This document shows, in pieces, positions 7,145-16,741 of a stretch of 45,222 bases of DNA. A model generated the notes under the pieces. It did no database searches. It was given only the letters and a program-made list of their open reading frames with translations, and was not told where the DNA came from. The position numbers and the translations under genes were made by a program. Source of the DNA: Xenorhabdus innexi. Its GTDB lineage: Bacteria; Pseudomonadota; Gammaproteobacteria; Enterobacterales; Enterobacteriaceae. Location of the stretch: NCBI RefSeq assembly GCF_002632485.1, contig NZ_NIBU01000014.1, positions 30,854-76,075 on the forward strand. Reading direction: 5' to 3'. The stretch's first letter is position 1. Every line of letters begins with the position of its first letter.

Positions 7145-9283
7145 ATGTCAATAAAGAAAAACATCGATAAATTGCAGAAAGGGCAAGCCCTTGTTCAGCA
7201 GGGACAAGCGGCGGTTCAGAAAGCAAAACAGGTTGCGGGGAAATTGGCTGGCGGCATGTCAGGTGCGGCAGCTTTAACGCCGGGGGGCGGTTTTGCGGGC
7301 GGGCAGAAGTTGGCAGCGCGTGCAATCGGGGGGCAGAGTACAGCCACTAAAGCGCTGGAAAAAGCGGCTCAGATACTGATGGGCGGGCGTGACCCGAGTG
7401 GCCTGCAATTTACCCTGACCGCTGGCGGTTTATTACCGCAGACGTTTGTGGTGACGGATTTCACCCTGAACGAAAGTTTTTCCCAGCCGTTCAGCCTGAG
7501 CGTGGGACTGGCAAGTGCCGACCCGGCTATCGACTTTCCGGCCGTACTGGATCGCACTGCTACGCTGACTATTCTGCAAAACGGTATTGAACAACGCAGC
7601 ATCACAGGGATTGTTGCCCGCTTTGAGCAGGGTAACACCGGGTTGCATCAAACCACCTACCAGATGGTTATCCGCCCTGACCTGTGGCGCACCACCCTGA
7701 GACAGAACTCGCGTATTTTCCAGCAGCAGGATATTGCCACCATCATTACGACCATTCTGAAAGAGCACAGCATCCGTGATGTGATCTTCAGCCTGCGCCA
7801 TCCTCATCCGGCACGGGAATTCTGTGTCCAGTATCAGGAAAGTGACTTTGCTTTCCTGCAACGGTTAACGGCAGAAGAAGGCATTTTCTACTTTTTCGAA
7901 TGCAGTAACGGACGCAACACACTGGTCTTTGCCGACGACTGCGGCTCTGTACCGCCGGGCATGATGATCCCGTATCAGCCCGGAGAAGCCAGCACCTTGG
8001 GTGAACCAGCCATCAGCAGCCTGACCTACAGCGCACAGGTGCGACCGGCGCAGGTGCAACTGAAAGATTACACGTTCAAAAACCCGGCATGGCCAGCCGA
8101 ATTTCACCAGCAGATGCGGGATGAAAACCTGCAACAACTGTACTACGAGCACTACGACTACCCCGGTCGTTTCAAAGACGAGGCGCATGGCAAAGATTTT
8201 ACCCGCTACCGTCTTGAGGCATTACGCAGCGATGCGGTGATGGGGCAAGGCAGCGGCAATGCGATTGCCCTACAACCGGGCAAACTGTTTATTCTGGGTA
8301 ACCATCCACGCCTGGATCTGAACCAGTCATGGCAGACCGTCTCTGCCAGCCACAGCGGCAGCCAGCCGGGTGCGCTGGAGACAGCAACCGGCGGCAGCGG
8401 CACCACACTGCACAGTCACTTCTACTTTATCCGCCAGAACCAGAACTGGCGTCCGGCACCGCAGCCCAAACCGGTGATGGATGGCCCACAAATCGCTAAG
8501 GTGGTCGGCCCGGCGGGGGAAGAAATTTTCTGTGACCAGTATGGGCGCGTGCGTCTGCAATTCCCGTGGGATAGATACGGTAAGAGTGATGACCACAGCT
8601 CCTGCTGGATACGGGTCAGCCAGCCTTGGGCCGGTCAGGGCTGGGGAATGTTGGCTATCCCACGTATCGGGCAGGAAGTGGTGGTGGATTTCCTGCACGG
8701 CGACCCCGACCAGCCAATAGTGACCGGACGGACTTACCATGCCAGCAACATCCCGCCGGGGGCTTTGCCGGGCAGCAAAACCCAGATGGCATTCCGTTCC
8801 AAAACCCACAAGGGTGAAGGCTACAACGAATTGCTGTTTGAAGATGCCAAGGGCAGCGAACGGCTTTCCCTGCATGCCCAAAAAGATATGCAGACCAAAG
8901 TGCTCAATAACCGGGAGACGCAGGTACTGGCTAACCATACTGAAACCGTGGACAAAAACCAGACCGTCAGGGTCAAAGGGCATCAGAATGCCACCATTGA
9001 CCTCACGCGGACAGAAACAGTCGGCCTCGCCTATGCCCTGACCGTCGGGGGAGCCATGAATACGGGCATTGCCCTGAGCCAGACCGAACAGGTGGGTGCC
9101 CACAAATCCGTGGTCGTCGGCAATACCCTGTCCATCAAAGCCGGGGATGTGATTGAACTGCAATGTGGTGCAAGCGTTCTGCGTATGGACAGTAGCGGCA
9201 AAATCACGATTCAGGGCAGTGAGTTCAAGTTTGAGGCCAGCGGTCCGGTGCAAATCTCCGGTAAAGATATCGACCTGAACTAA
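7145..9283 (+). CDS. vgrG: T6SS spike protein VgrG
   Basis: VgrG forms the trimeric needle tip of the type VI secretion tube and carries cargo toxins. The protein has 712 residues. Residues about 83-470 are the gp27-like base (LQFTLTAGGL onward, with DFAFLQRLTAEEGIFYFFE). The gp5-like OB fold follows (GEEIFCDQYGRVRLQFPWDR, then WIRVSQPWAGQGWG and PRIGQEVVVDFLHGDPDQP). The C-terminal beta-helix (about 560-712) has ETQVLANHTETV-type repeats. There is no extra C-terminal effector domain. Unusually, about 80 residues rich in Gln, Ala, Gly and Lys precede the usual start of the family. AGGGAGA precedes the ATG. It heads a plus-strand operon with a DUF2169 adaptor, PAAR-like protein and Rhs toxin, so it most likely loads that Rhs. 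Confidence 0.95.
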   Translation: MSIKKNIDKLQKGQALVQQGQAAVQKAKQVAGKLAGGMSGAAALTPGGGFAGGQKLAARAIGGQSTATKALEKAAQILMGGRDPSGLQFTLTAGGLLPQTFVVTDFTLNESFSQPFSLSVGLASADPAIDFPAVLDRTATLTILQNGIEQRSITGIVARFEQGNTGLHQTTYQMVIRPDLWRTTLRQNSRIFQQQDIATIITTILKEHSIRDVIFSLRHPHPAREFCVQYQESDFAFLQRLTAEEGIFYFFECSNGRNTLVFADDCGSVPPGMMIPYQPGEASTLGEPAISSLTYSAQVRPAQVQLKDYTFKNPAWPAEFHQQMRDENLQQLYYEHYDYPGRFKDEAHGKDFTRYRLEALRSDAVMGQGSGNAIALQPGKLFILGNHPRLDLNQSWQTVSASHSGSQPGALETATGGSGTTLHSHFYFIRQNQNWRPAPQPKPVMDGPQIAKVVGPAGEEIFCDQYGRVRLQFPWDRYGKSDDHSSCWIRVSQPWAGQGWGMLAIPRIGQEVVVDFLHGDPDQPIVTGRTYHASNIPPGALPGSKTQMAFRSKTHKGEGYNELLFEDAKGSERLSLHAQKDMQTKVLNNRETQVLANHTETVDKNQTVRVKGHQNATIDLTRTETVGLAYALTVGGAMNTGIALSQTEQVGAHKSVVVGNTLSIKAGDVIELQCGASVLRMDSSGKITIQGSEFKFEASGPVQISGKDIDLN

Positions 9284-9298
9284 GGAAGACAGACTGAG

Positions 9299-10513
9299 AT
9301 GGAATTTCGTAACCTGACCCCTTTTGCGGTGATAAACTACACGATGCTCGATGTGGAAGATGTCGAGCATCACGTGGTCGTGATGAAAATTGGCTACCAG
9401 TTGATGCCCACCGGACAAGGCTATGTCGCCGAACTGCTCCCCGCCCCACCGCTGTGTTTACAGGATGAATACCGTGGGCTGATGAATGCCTCACAGGTAT
9501 TACAGGAAAGTGACCTTGCGCCGTTTAAACCGCGCTGTGACGTGATTGTCAACGGTACAGCTTATGCGCCGGATAACCAACCTTGCACTGCGTTTCCTGT
9601 CCGGTTGCAGGTCAGGAGCAAGCAGGGACAATCTCTGCTCGACAAAACCCTGACCGTCACCGGTGAACGGGAATTTATCCGTGATGCTGACGGCCACTGG
9701 CAACTGACTGACCCGAAACCGTTTGTAACACTGCCGCTGGATTACCGCTACGCCTTTGGCGGTGAATGCAAAATTCAGACGGATGATAAAACCGGTGCAC
9801 AGCTTAAAGAAAATGACCGGCTGACACCGGAACAGCGTCAACAACATCCGGATGGCGAAAAAGCGCCGATTGCACACGCCGTCTGTGAAGCCAATCCGCT
9901 GGGGATGGGATTTATCACACCGTGGTATGCACAAGCCAAACAAATCACCCGCTATCCGGCACCGCGTATTACCCGACCGGATGCCCCATTCACGGCGCAA
10001 CATTTTGCCGCTCAACTGGCGGGAACATTATCGCCCGATCCCCCCGCCAGTCAGCCACAAGGCATGGGCTTTGTCGGTCGCCCTTGGTTGCCCCGCCGCC
10101 AGCTTGCCGGGACTTACGATGCGGACTGGTTAGAGCATCGTCATCCCTATTTGCCGAAAGATTTTGATTTTCGCTACTGGAACGGCGCACCGGCTGACCA
10201 GCAAATTGACTGGCCGGACACGGATATTGCCATCACCTTAAGCGGCCTGACGCCGAATGGTGAACTGCATATCAACCTGCCGGGACATCGCCCGTTTATT
10301 CTGCTGCGGATGCAGAACGGCATTTTGCTGCCGGTGCCGATGCATACCGATACCCTCATTATCGACAGTGAAGCCCGAACGTTACATATGACCTGCCGCC
10401 TGAATTTCAAAACCGCCCTGCCGGTACGCGTGGCGGAAGCACGGTTTGAAATCAACCCGGATGCCCCGTTACTCAAAATGGCTCCACAGGAAGAGGAGAA
10501 AAAAGATGGCTGA
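9299..10513 (+). CDS. DUF2169 T6SS adaptor-like protein
   Basis: A 404-residue protein of the DUF2169 family, often encoded between vgrG and DUF4150/PAAR-type effector genes. Members are thought to be chaperones or adaptors that help assemble the effector on VgrG; this is family knowledge. The opening MEFRNLTPFAVINYTMLDVE, the segment FVTLPLDYRYAFGGE and the motif NPLGMGFI are typical. Length is in the usual range. The ATG is 15 bp after the vgrG stop, with AAGGAAGA between them, and the stop overlaps the next gene by 8 bp. It lacks a signal peptide or membrane segment, which fits a cytoplasmic loading role. Confidence 0.88.
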   Translation: MEFRNLTPFAVINYTMLDVEDVEHHVVVMKIGYQLMPTGQGYVAELLPAPPLCLQDEYRGLMNASQVLQESDLAPFKPRCDVIVNGTAYAPDNQPCTAFPVRLQVRSKQGQSLLDKTLTVTGEREFIRDADGHWQLTDPKPFVTLPLDYRYAFGGECKIQTDDKTGAQLKENDRLTPEQRQQHPDGEKAPIAHAVCEANPLGMGFITPWYAQAKQITRYPAPRITRPDAPFTAQHFAAQLAGTLSPDPPASQPQGMGFVGRPWLPRRQLAGTYDADWLEHRHPYLPKDFDFRYWNGAPADQQIDWPDTDIAITLSGLTPNGELHINLPGHRPFILLRMQNGILLPVPMHTDTLIIDSEARTLHMTCRLNFKTALPVRVAEARFEINPDAPLLKMAPQEEEKKDG

Positions 10514-10862
10514 TAATTACATCGCTCGTACCGCAGGCCAATGGCTCATCGTCGGCATGTTGCCCGACGTGTGCAAGACCCCAATTGGCCCGGCAACCCC
10601 GCCCATCCCTTATCCGGTCATTGCTAAACTGGCAGACAGTTCCGTACCGGCGAAAACCGTGCGGGCCAATGGCCAGCCGGTGGTGGTGTTTGCCCAGAGC
10701 TTTGTGCCATCGACACTCGGCGACCAACCGGGCGTGGCCAATGGTATTAAAAGTGGCACGGTGGGAGCGAAATGCCATCCCAAAGCCCATACAAAAACCG
10801 TCCGGGCAGGCAATAAACTGGTACTGCGCCACGGGGATGAATTCTGGATGAACGGGGCATAA
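10506..10862 (+). CDS. DUF4150 PAAR-like spike tip protein
   Basis: A 118-residue PAAR-like protein of the DUF4150 family, which caps the VgrG spike and links it to toxin domains. I take the start at the ATG at 10506, where the family sequence begins (MADNYIARTAGQW), preceded by GAAGAGGAG; the frame is open 60 bp further upstream but inside the DUF2169 gene. Key features are CKTPIGPATPPIPYPV, then GVKSGTVGAKC-like GIKSGTVGAKCHPKAHTKTV and the final HGDEFWMN. It overlaps the upstream stop by 8 bp and lies 10 bp before rhs. Here the PAAR-like domain is separate rather than fused to the Rhs protein, so the two must assemble in trans. Confidence 0.88.
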   Translation: MADNYIARTAGQWLIVGMLPDVCKTPIGPATPPIPYPVIAKLADSSVPAKTVRANGQPVVVFAQSFVPSTLGDQPGVANGIKSGTVGAKCHPKAHTKTVRAGNKLVLRHGDEFWMNGA

Positions 10863-10872
10863 GGAAAAAGCG

Positions 10873-13800
10873 ATGACAGTCATAATTGAGATTACGGGAT
10901 ATAATGCCAAGGCATTTTGCGAAAATTTCACCATTCATACGCAAGAAAGAGCCGAAAAGGCCCTCAAATATTCGGACAATATCTTCCCCTTCAGTGAGGT
11001 GGGTGGTTCAAATACATCATGGACACCTGAGGAATTCAAGCGGGTTGTACAAGACGCGGTAGATAAATTCAAAAGCGGGGAGTTTCCACTGAAGGAGTGG
11101 GAAGAGGAAAAAGAAAAAAAAGAAGAAGACGAGCATCCCAAGCCCAATGATGCCCTCCCCACCCCCGTCCGAGATGATAGCCCGACCGGTGAAGGCAACA
11201 CGTTAGGAAAAATTGTCGGTCAGGCACCGCAGGGGACGAATCCGCCGCATGAGGCGAATGCCGCCGTGATACCAGAAACCGAGCAAGAAAAGGGATTTTT
11301 TGACAGGGCAGGGGACTGGTGGGATGAGACCAAAAAGGATGTGACACAATGGGGGGAAGAAGCCAAAGAAAAACTGGATGCGGCTTGGGATAACCCGGGC
11401 AAGGCCACCATAGGTGCCGCAAAAGGGTTGTGGAATACCGTGCCTGATGTGGGGGAATTTCTCATTCGAGGGGCAGCCGAGATGTCCACGGGTATGATGT
11501 CCTCAACGGGTACGGTATTGAAATACGCGGGGGCTGACACGATAGGCGATACCGCCCTTGCCGCTGCTGATGGAATGAATAAAGCTGTCGATAAGGTTGT
11601 AGAGCTAAGTCATGTAGATGCCATCCGGTTTGACATCACGGATAAAGCGGAACAAGGTGGGGCATTGATCGCGGATGGTGCGGGTTGGTTAACGGGAATA
11701 GGAGGCGTAGTCAAACAAGGTACGAAAGCGGTGGTTAAAAGTGCCAAATCCCGAGCTGGCGGTAAAATCCAAGCCCAACCGAAAGACATCCCGGAAGTAA
11801 AACCCAAAACAGAAAAGCCTGTCGATAAAGCCAATCCGTCCGACCAAAAAAAGGGCAATGACAGCGGGCTATGCAGCAAAGAGGGTGATCCAGTCGATAT
11901 GGCCACCGGTGATTTCCTACAAGTCTGGCCGGTACTGGCCATCCCGGGTTTATTGCCAATAAACCTCAGCCGAACCTACCGCTCCACAGCGGATTTACAC
12001 GGTTTGTTTGGTGCCAAATGGGCGGATGACTGGTCACTAAAGCTGGTTATCAGTCAGGGGGAAGTGCACTATACCCATATCGATGGCGTTATCTACGACT
12101 ATGCCACACCGGATAACCGGGTCTTGTCCCGTAACCGTAATCTTCCCCATTACCTGCTGACGGGCGAACTGACTGGAGAACTGTGCCTGACCAACCGCCG
12201 CGCTCAGTTGACGTATCACTTCAGCCTGCAGTCAGGCAATACGCGAAAATTGTCTGCTATCACTGACCGACGCCAGAACCGGATTGGTTTTATCTACGAT
12301 AAACACGCCCGGTTGAGTGAGGTCACCCGCAATGACGGTCTACGGTTAAGACTGCACTATCTGGACGGACAACTCCACACCATCGATATGCATGAAATCT
12401 GCGATCAACAATTTGTCGGGAAACGTTTGCTAACCTGCCAATATGATGCACAAGGGTATCTGAACGAGTGTGATACCTTCCAGTACAAACACCTGTGGCA
12501 TGAATATGACCACAAAGGGCGGATGATCCGCTGGCATGATACCGACCTGACTGACCTGACAATAACCTACGACGAACGCAGCCGGGTACTCAGCACCACC
12601 TCTCCCAGTGGCTACTGGCATGACAGCTTCCTCTACGATGACAACGCCCGTATTACCACTTATCTGGATGGCGAAGGGAGTGAAACTTACTACCATTATG
12701 ACTCGAACGGGTTAGTGATACGGGAAGTGGACCCACTGGGGAGGATCACGCGCCGTCAGTGGCGGGGCAGTCTGCTAATGTGGGAAAGCAATCCTATGGG
12801 ACAAATGACCTCCTTTGATTACAATGCTGATGGGGCGTTGATCGAGGTAGTGTTGCCGACGGGAGGAACCTTTACATATGATTATGACGAACACGGGCAA
12901 CTCATCGAAAGCCTCCTACCTACTGGCGAGAACTGGCAATGGCACTATGATGAACAGGGTAATCTGACAACACTCACCAATCCGCTGGGACACAAGGAAG
13001 AATACCAATACGGTCTCCACGGCGAACTGCGTCAACGCCTGCTACCGGACGGTCAGACCTGGCACTATGCCTATGACAAGCACTACCGTCTCGCCGCAGT
13101 GATGATGCCGAACGAAGAAACAACGGAACTAGAGTTGGATATCTTGGGTCGCCTACACCAACTCACAGATGCTCTAAAACAACAAACTCACTACCATTAT
13201 AGCGATGATCATGCCAGCCTCAATGGCAGCCTGACCGAAGTTAAATTACCGGACGGTGTTACCCAACAAGTGGAGTATGACAGTGAACGGCGCGTGGTAG
13301 CAATTACTGATGGCGAAAGTCGTACTACTCGTTACCAGTATGGTGCTTTTGATCTGCTTGTTCAAGTCACTCGTCCTAATGGCACAACCCTACGTTTTGG
13401 CTATGACCGTCTGACTCGCCTAAACTCAGTCACTGCCTCCACTGGCGAAATATACCGATATGAGCGGGATGCCGCTGGCCAGATTATTCGGGAGATCGAT
13501 TTCACTGGGCGTATCCTCGACTATAAGTACGATAAACTGGGGCGCCGTATACAAACTAGCTATCCCGATGGCCAGCAGCTTCGCTGGTACTATTCCATCA
13601 TGGGGTTATTGGTCAAACAGGAAAGTTGGCAGCCGAAAGACAATCTTCTGGTTCTTAAAACCACTACCACCTATGAGTACAACAAACGGCATCAATTAGT
13701 GAAAGCTACCAATGACGATGCCATCGTCGAGTATGAATATGACAAAATCATCGGATTTCCAATCCGTGAGCGTATCAACGGACGGGAAATCATTCGTGAA

Positions 13801-15486
13801 TGGGATGAGCTGACCGGACGCCCCATCAGTGAAAGTGTGGATGGCAATATCCTACATTTCGGTTATAACCTATCGGGGAGTCTGAATCACTTTCAACTTA
13901 ACCAACATACACCTCTGATCTTTCAGCATGATGCATTGGGGCGGGAAACAGTACGTGAAAGTGCCAACGGTTTTATTCTAGCCAGTCGCTACACTGCAGC
14001 CAGTTTACTGGCCCATCAGTCTGCAGGTCAGGCCACCCAATTTTTCAGGGAAACACTGGCACAAAATGACCCGCATTTTCCACCACAAGCTTCTGCCGTC
14101 AACCGGAGCTGGCACTATGACCGCGCTCGCAATGTGAAAGTGATTGACGACAGCCGCTGGGGGCAAACTCGTTACAATTACAATGCCAACGACCAAATTT
14201 TGCATACTCTATTCGAGGGCACTCGCCTGTATGAAGAGCAATTTTGCTATGATGACAATGGTAACCTGAGCCAGCATTTACCAACCGATGCTCAAGGAGC
14301 TATAGCACAAATCAGCCAACACCAAAAAGCCGGGCGCGTCGTTCAGCAAGGAAATACCCGTTATCGATATGATGATAACGGGCGTCTAGTGGAAAAAACC
14401 GAACACCATGACGGCTTCCGCCCTCAAATCTGGCGCTACCACTGGAATATACAAAACCAACTTATTTACTGTGAGACCCCAGATGGCTCGCGCTGGCAGT
14501 ATCGCTACGATGCTTTTGGACGACGACTCCAAAAATTAAAAATTCACGACGGAAAACTGGCTTCGATTAATTTACAGTTGTGGTTAGCAGGCAAACCAGA
14601 TTTAGAGCCGAGAGCTGATGCCATCATGGGGCACAATTACCTATGGAGCGGTGACCAACTCATCGAAGAAACACCGATTTACGCCGATGCTACACCAGCA
14701 GAAGGTCAACGTATCCGTTGGTTATATGTCCCTGGTTCATTAACCCCATCAGCACGTTTTGAAAAAGACAAGCTACACTATGTTGTCAGTGACCATCAAG
14801 GTACGCCCCGCGAGATGCTCAACGAACAAGGGGTACCAGTCTGGGCACAGCGGCTGACCACATGGGGCAAAGCTGAACGCTCACAGGTGATTGCGTCCAA
14901 TGATTCGGATTATCATGTTAACTGTAACCTACGGTTCGCAGGACAGTATGAAGATGAAGAAAGTGGGTTATATTACAACCGATTTAGGTACTATAATCCA
15001 GACACAGCACAATATATCTCACCCGACCCGATAGGGTTAGCTGGCGGATTTAATCCGTATTCGTATGTCCATAATCCCACTAACTTTATCGATCCATTAG
15101 GTTTAGAAGTTGTTTATAGAAACTTAAGGCCAGATGAAAAAATGGAAGATGGATTATCGGCCAAAAACCCGGGGAGAGACATGTCTCCTGCAGGGCATGT
15201 TAGAAATGGTAGCAACCCTAGTTTTAAAGGTTCACAATATATATCTACGACCACTGATCTGGACGTTATTATGAAATATCGTGCACCAGGTCAGATAACA
15301 GTGAAATTTGATACTAAGGATGTAGTACCCGATATAAAAGGTAATCATAGTATTGTCGATGTATCAACCCCAGAAAAAGCAGCAAGTGCAGGGTTAAAAG
15401 GTCCTGCCGCAAATTATGCCGTATCTTCTAAAGAAATTTTAGTAGAAGGCAGGATCTGTCCAGATAAAATAACCAAATGTGAGTGA
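10873..15486 (+). CDS. Rhs toxin with putative ADP-ribosyltransferase tip
   Basis: A 1537-residue Rhs/YD-repeat polymorphic toxin delivered by the T6SS. Residues 1-130 are charged with a Lys/Glu-rich coil. About 130-310 hold small-residue-rich helices. An Rhs entry motif (CSKEGDPVDMATGDF) follows at about 335, and YD repeats run from about 400 to 1380, forming the cocoon. The core ends with PDPIGLAGG (from 1384) and IDPLGL (to 1411), the self-cleavage region. The 126-residue tip (1412-1537) begins VYRNLR and has Arg1416, Ser1458-Thr-Thr after QYI, and Glu1521/Glu1525 in KEILVE. That is an R-S-E-like order seen in ADP-ribosyltransferases such as Tre1. The Q/E-x-E motif is not canonical, so the ART call is tentative. 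The tip is visibly more AT-rich than the core, a sign of tip replacement. Confidence 0.9.
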   Translation: MTVIIEITGYNAKAFCENFTIHTQERAEKALKYSDNIFPFSEVGGSNTSWTPEEFKRVVQDAVDKFKSGEFPLKEWEEEKEKKEEDEHPKPNDALPTPVRDDSPTGEGNTLGKIVGQAPQGTNPPHEANAAVIPETEQEKGFFDRAGDWWDETKKDVTQWGEEAKEKLDAAWDNPGKATIGAAKGLWNTVPDVGEFLIRGAAEMSTGMMSSTGTVLKYAGADTIGDTALAAADGMNKAVDKVVELSHVDAIRFDITDKAEQGGALIADGAGWLTGIGGVVKQGTKAVVKSAKSRAGGKIQAQPKDIPEVKPKTEKPVDKANPSDQKKGNDSGLCSKEGDPVDMATGDFLQVWPVLAIPGLLPINLSRTYRSTADLHGLFGAKWADDWSLKLVISQGEVHYTHIDGVIYDYATPDNRVLSRNRNLPHYLLTGELTGELCLTNRRAQLTYHFSLQSGNTRKLSAITDRRQNRIGFIYDKHARLSEVTRNDGLRLRLHYLDGQLHTIDMHEICDQQFVGKRLLTCQYDAQGYLNECDTFQYKHLWHEYDHKGRMIRWHDTDLTDLTITYDERSRVLSTTSPSGYWHDSFLYDDNARITTYLDGEGSETYYHYDSNGLVIREVDPLGRITRRQWRGSLLMWESNPMGQMTSFDYNADGALIEVVLPTGGTFTYDYDEHGQLIESLLPTGENWQWHYDEQGNLTTLTNPLGHKEEYQYGLHGELRQRLLPDGQTWHYAYDKHYRLAAVMMPNEETTELELDILGRLHQLTDALKQQTHYHYSDDHASLNGSLTEVKLPDGVTQQVEYDSERRVVAITDGESRTTRYQYGAFDLLVQVTRPNGTTLRFGYDRLTRLNSVTASTGEIYRYERDAAGQIIREIDFTGRILDYKYDKLGRRIQTSYPDGQQLRWYYSIMGLLVKQESWQPKDNLLVLKTTTTYEYNKRHQLVKATNDDAIVEYEYDKIIGFPIRERINGREIIREWDELTGRPISESVDGNILHFGYNLSGSLNHFQLNQHTPLIFQHDALGRETVRESANGFILASRYTAASLLAHQSAGQATQFFRETLAQNDPHFPPQASAVNRSWHYDRARNVKVIDDSRWGQTRYNYNANDQILHTLFEGTRLYEEQFCYDDNGNLSQHLPTDAQGAIAQISQHQKAGRVVQQGNTRYRYDDNGRLVEKTEHHDGFRPQIWRYHWNIQNQLIYCETPDGSRWQYRYDAFGRRLQKLKIHDGKLASINLQLWLAGKPDLEPRADAIMGHNYLWSGDQLIEETPIYADATPAEGQRIRWLYVPGSLTPSARFEKDKLHYVVSDHQGTPREMLNEQGVPVWAQRLTTWGKAERSQVIASNDSDYHVNCNLRFAGQYEDEESGLYYNRFRYYNPDTAQYISPDPIGLAGGFNPYSYVHNPTNFIDPLGLEVVYRNLRPDEKMEDGLSAKNPGRDMSPAGHVRNGSNPSFKGSQYISTTTDLDVIMKYRAPGQITVKFDTKDVVPDIKGNHSIVDVSTPEKAASAGLKGPAANYAVSSKEILVEGRICPDKITKCE

Positions 15487-15490
15487 TAGT

Positions 15491-15805
15491 ATGACATCAA
15501 TGAATGAAGATATAGCTAGAAACATAGTATTTGATAAATTATTAGGTGAAAACTCTATACCTGTAAGACTAAGAACAAAGAGTGCTTTTTCTATGGATGA
15601 AATAAAGATACTTTATCTGGCTTTAGATTTTTTAATTGATTTCTATCACGAGAAAACTGAAGTACCTAAGAAATTAGCCCTTGCGTTCGTAGATGTGTAT
15701 GGTGCATTTTCTTTTAGAGAGGGAATGTACGATGAAGAAATGCTGAATAAGCTTGAAGATATAGGAATTGAACTGCAGGATAAAGCTACCCAACTCCTAT
15801 CTTAA
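15491..15805 (+). CDS. Putative immunity protein for the Rhs tip
   Basis: A 104-residue, mostly helical acidic protein (108 residues if the GTG at 15479, which overlaps the rhs stop, is used). I recognise no family. The segment IKILYLALDFLIDFYHEKTEVPKKLALAFVDVYG suggests a helical bundle. It lies 4 bp after the rhs stop, has the same AT-rich base composition as the toxin tip, and has no signal peptide. By position and size it is the cognate immunity protein that protects against self and sibling intoxication. It does not resemble an ADP-ribosylglycohydrolase, so if the tip is an ART it would act by blocking rather than by removing ADP-ribose. Confidence 0.7.
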   Translation: MTSMNEDIARNIVFDKLLGENSIPVRLRTKSAFSMDEIKILYLALDFLIDFYHEKTEVPKKLALAFVDVYGAFSFREGMYDEEMLNKLEDIGIELQDKATQLLS

Positions 15806-16741
15806 TTTGATTAAAACGTGATTATATTCACCTAAATTTTCGAAAAAAAGCATCAATTTTATTTAACCCGAATCCTGAATAGGTAATTGACGAGAAGCCT
15901 GTTTCAAGAACAATGTTTTGGTACACGCCGAAACATTGTTTCTGTGACAGGCCATGAACGACTTAGTTGAAATTTTCAGTGATATCGATGCTTTTTTCCG
16001 TTAATTTATTCTACAATGGATGCAATCTTGTCTCGATAACAAACACTGTCTGCACCGTAAGAGGGAAAACATATATCATTTTGTAAATAAATACTATTTT
16101 TATCCTTTTTCACATGCCATATTATCGTAATTTAACTCTGTGGACAGTGACGAATACACCTCATCAATAAATAAAATCGGCTCATGCTGACCACATTCAC
16201 CTTCTATGGTTCATATGGCACAGTGAGTATCATAAATTTTTGTTGCTTATTGGCTATAAAATTTATAAGGACGCCCATGGGGTTCTTGTAACTAAGTCGC
16301 TAGTAGGGAGTCATTTCTACATCCCAATTACAAAGAGAAAAATCTACCATCGCTCCCGAACACAGGACATAATTCGCACGTCACACATATCAATTTTTAA
16401 TAAAACAATCAATAGATTAACGTATTTTCTTGATGGATATATAGCTTTCAGGGCCACCATTTTAGGAACTAGCTTTTTCTTACTTAAATGATTTTGTAGG
16501 TGGCAATTAATGGAATTTGTATGTCATGAATACGCAAAGTCTAACCAATCATCCGCACAATCCAGCCTTCGGCAACCAAAAGAACGATTTTAATACGGTC
16601 ACTACTTACTCACTCATTGCGAGTCGTATAAGCATCAAAAAGGTATGTCTTTGGTCTGACGTCACATGAATTGTCATATCGCTTAGCGATAGTTTAGTGT
16701 GAGCCAGAAATCAAGCAATTTCAATGACGATTGGTATATTT
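15806..16741. other. Gene-poor region between T6SS and defence operon
   Basis: No supported gene in about 935 bp. It begins with a 160-bp inverted-repeat structure (15841-16000), described separately. A plus-strand frame at 16240-16491 starts with TTG, has no clear ribosome binding site and no recognisable motif, and I do not call it. Near the right end a perfect hairpin TATCGCTTAGCGATA (16677-16691) lies about 50 bp past the stop of the minus-strand glycohydrolase gene. The stretch probably contains decayed mobile DNA, but I cannot identify it. Confidence 0.5.
15841..16000. repeat. 160-bp imperfect palindrome, possible MITE or RNA
   Basis: Outer arms CGAAAAAAAGCATC (15841-15854) and GATGCTTTTTTCCG (15987-16000) are inverted repeats with one mismatch. 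Nested inside are GCCTGT/ACAGGC (15897-15902 and 15947-15952) and AACAATGTTT/AAACATTGTT (15909-15918 and 15931-15940), all centred on about 15925. The nested symmetry suggests a miniature inverted-repeat element or a structured RNA. No clear target duplication is visible. Confidence 0.45.

Noticed and set aside
6943-7164. 73-codon minus-strand frame before vgrG
   Set aside because: It overlaps the vgrG start, has no ribosome binding site or recognisable motif, and probably arose by chance.
8327-9418. 363-codon open frame on the minus strand inside vgrG and the DUF2169 gene
   Set aside because: It is an antisense shadow of GC-rich coding sequence with strong VgrG motifs on the plus strand; its translation shows no motif.
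16240-16491. 83-codon plus-strand frame in the intergenic region
   Set aside because: It has a TTG start without a convincing ribosome binding site, no recognisable motif, and lies in a region lacking coding signals.
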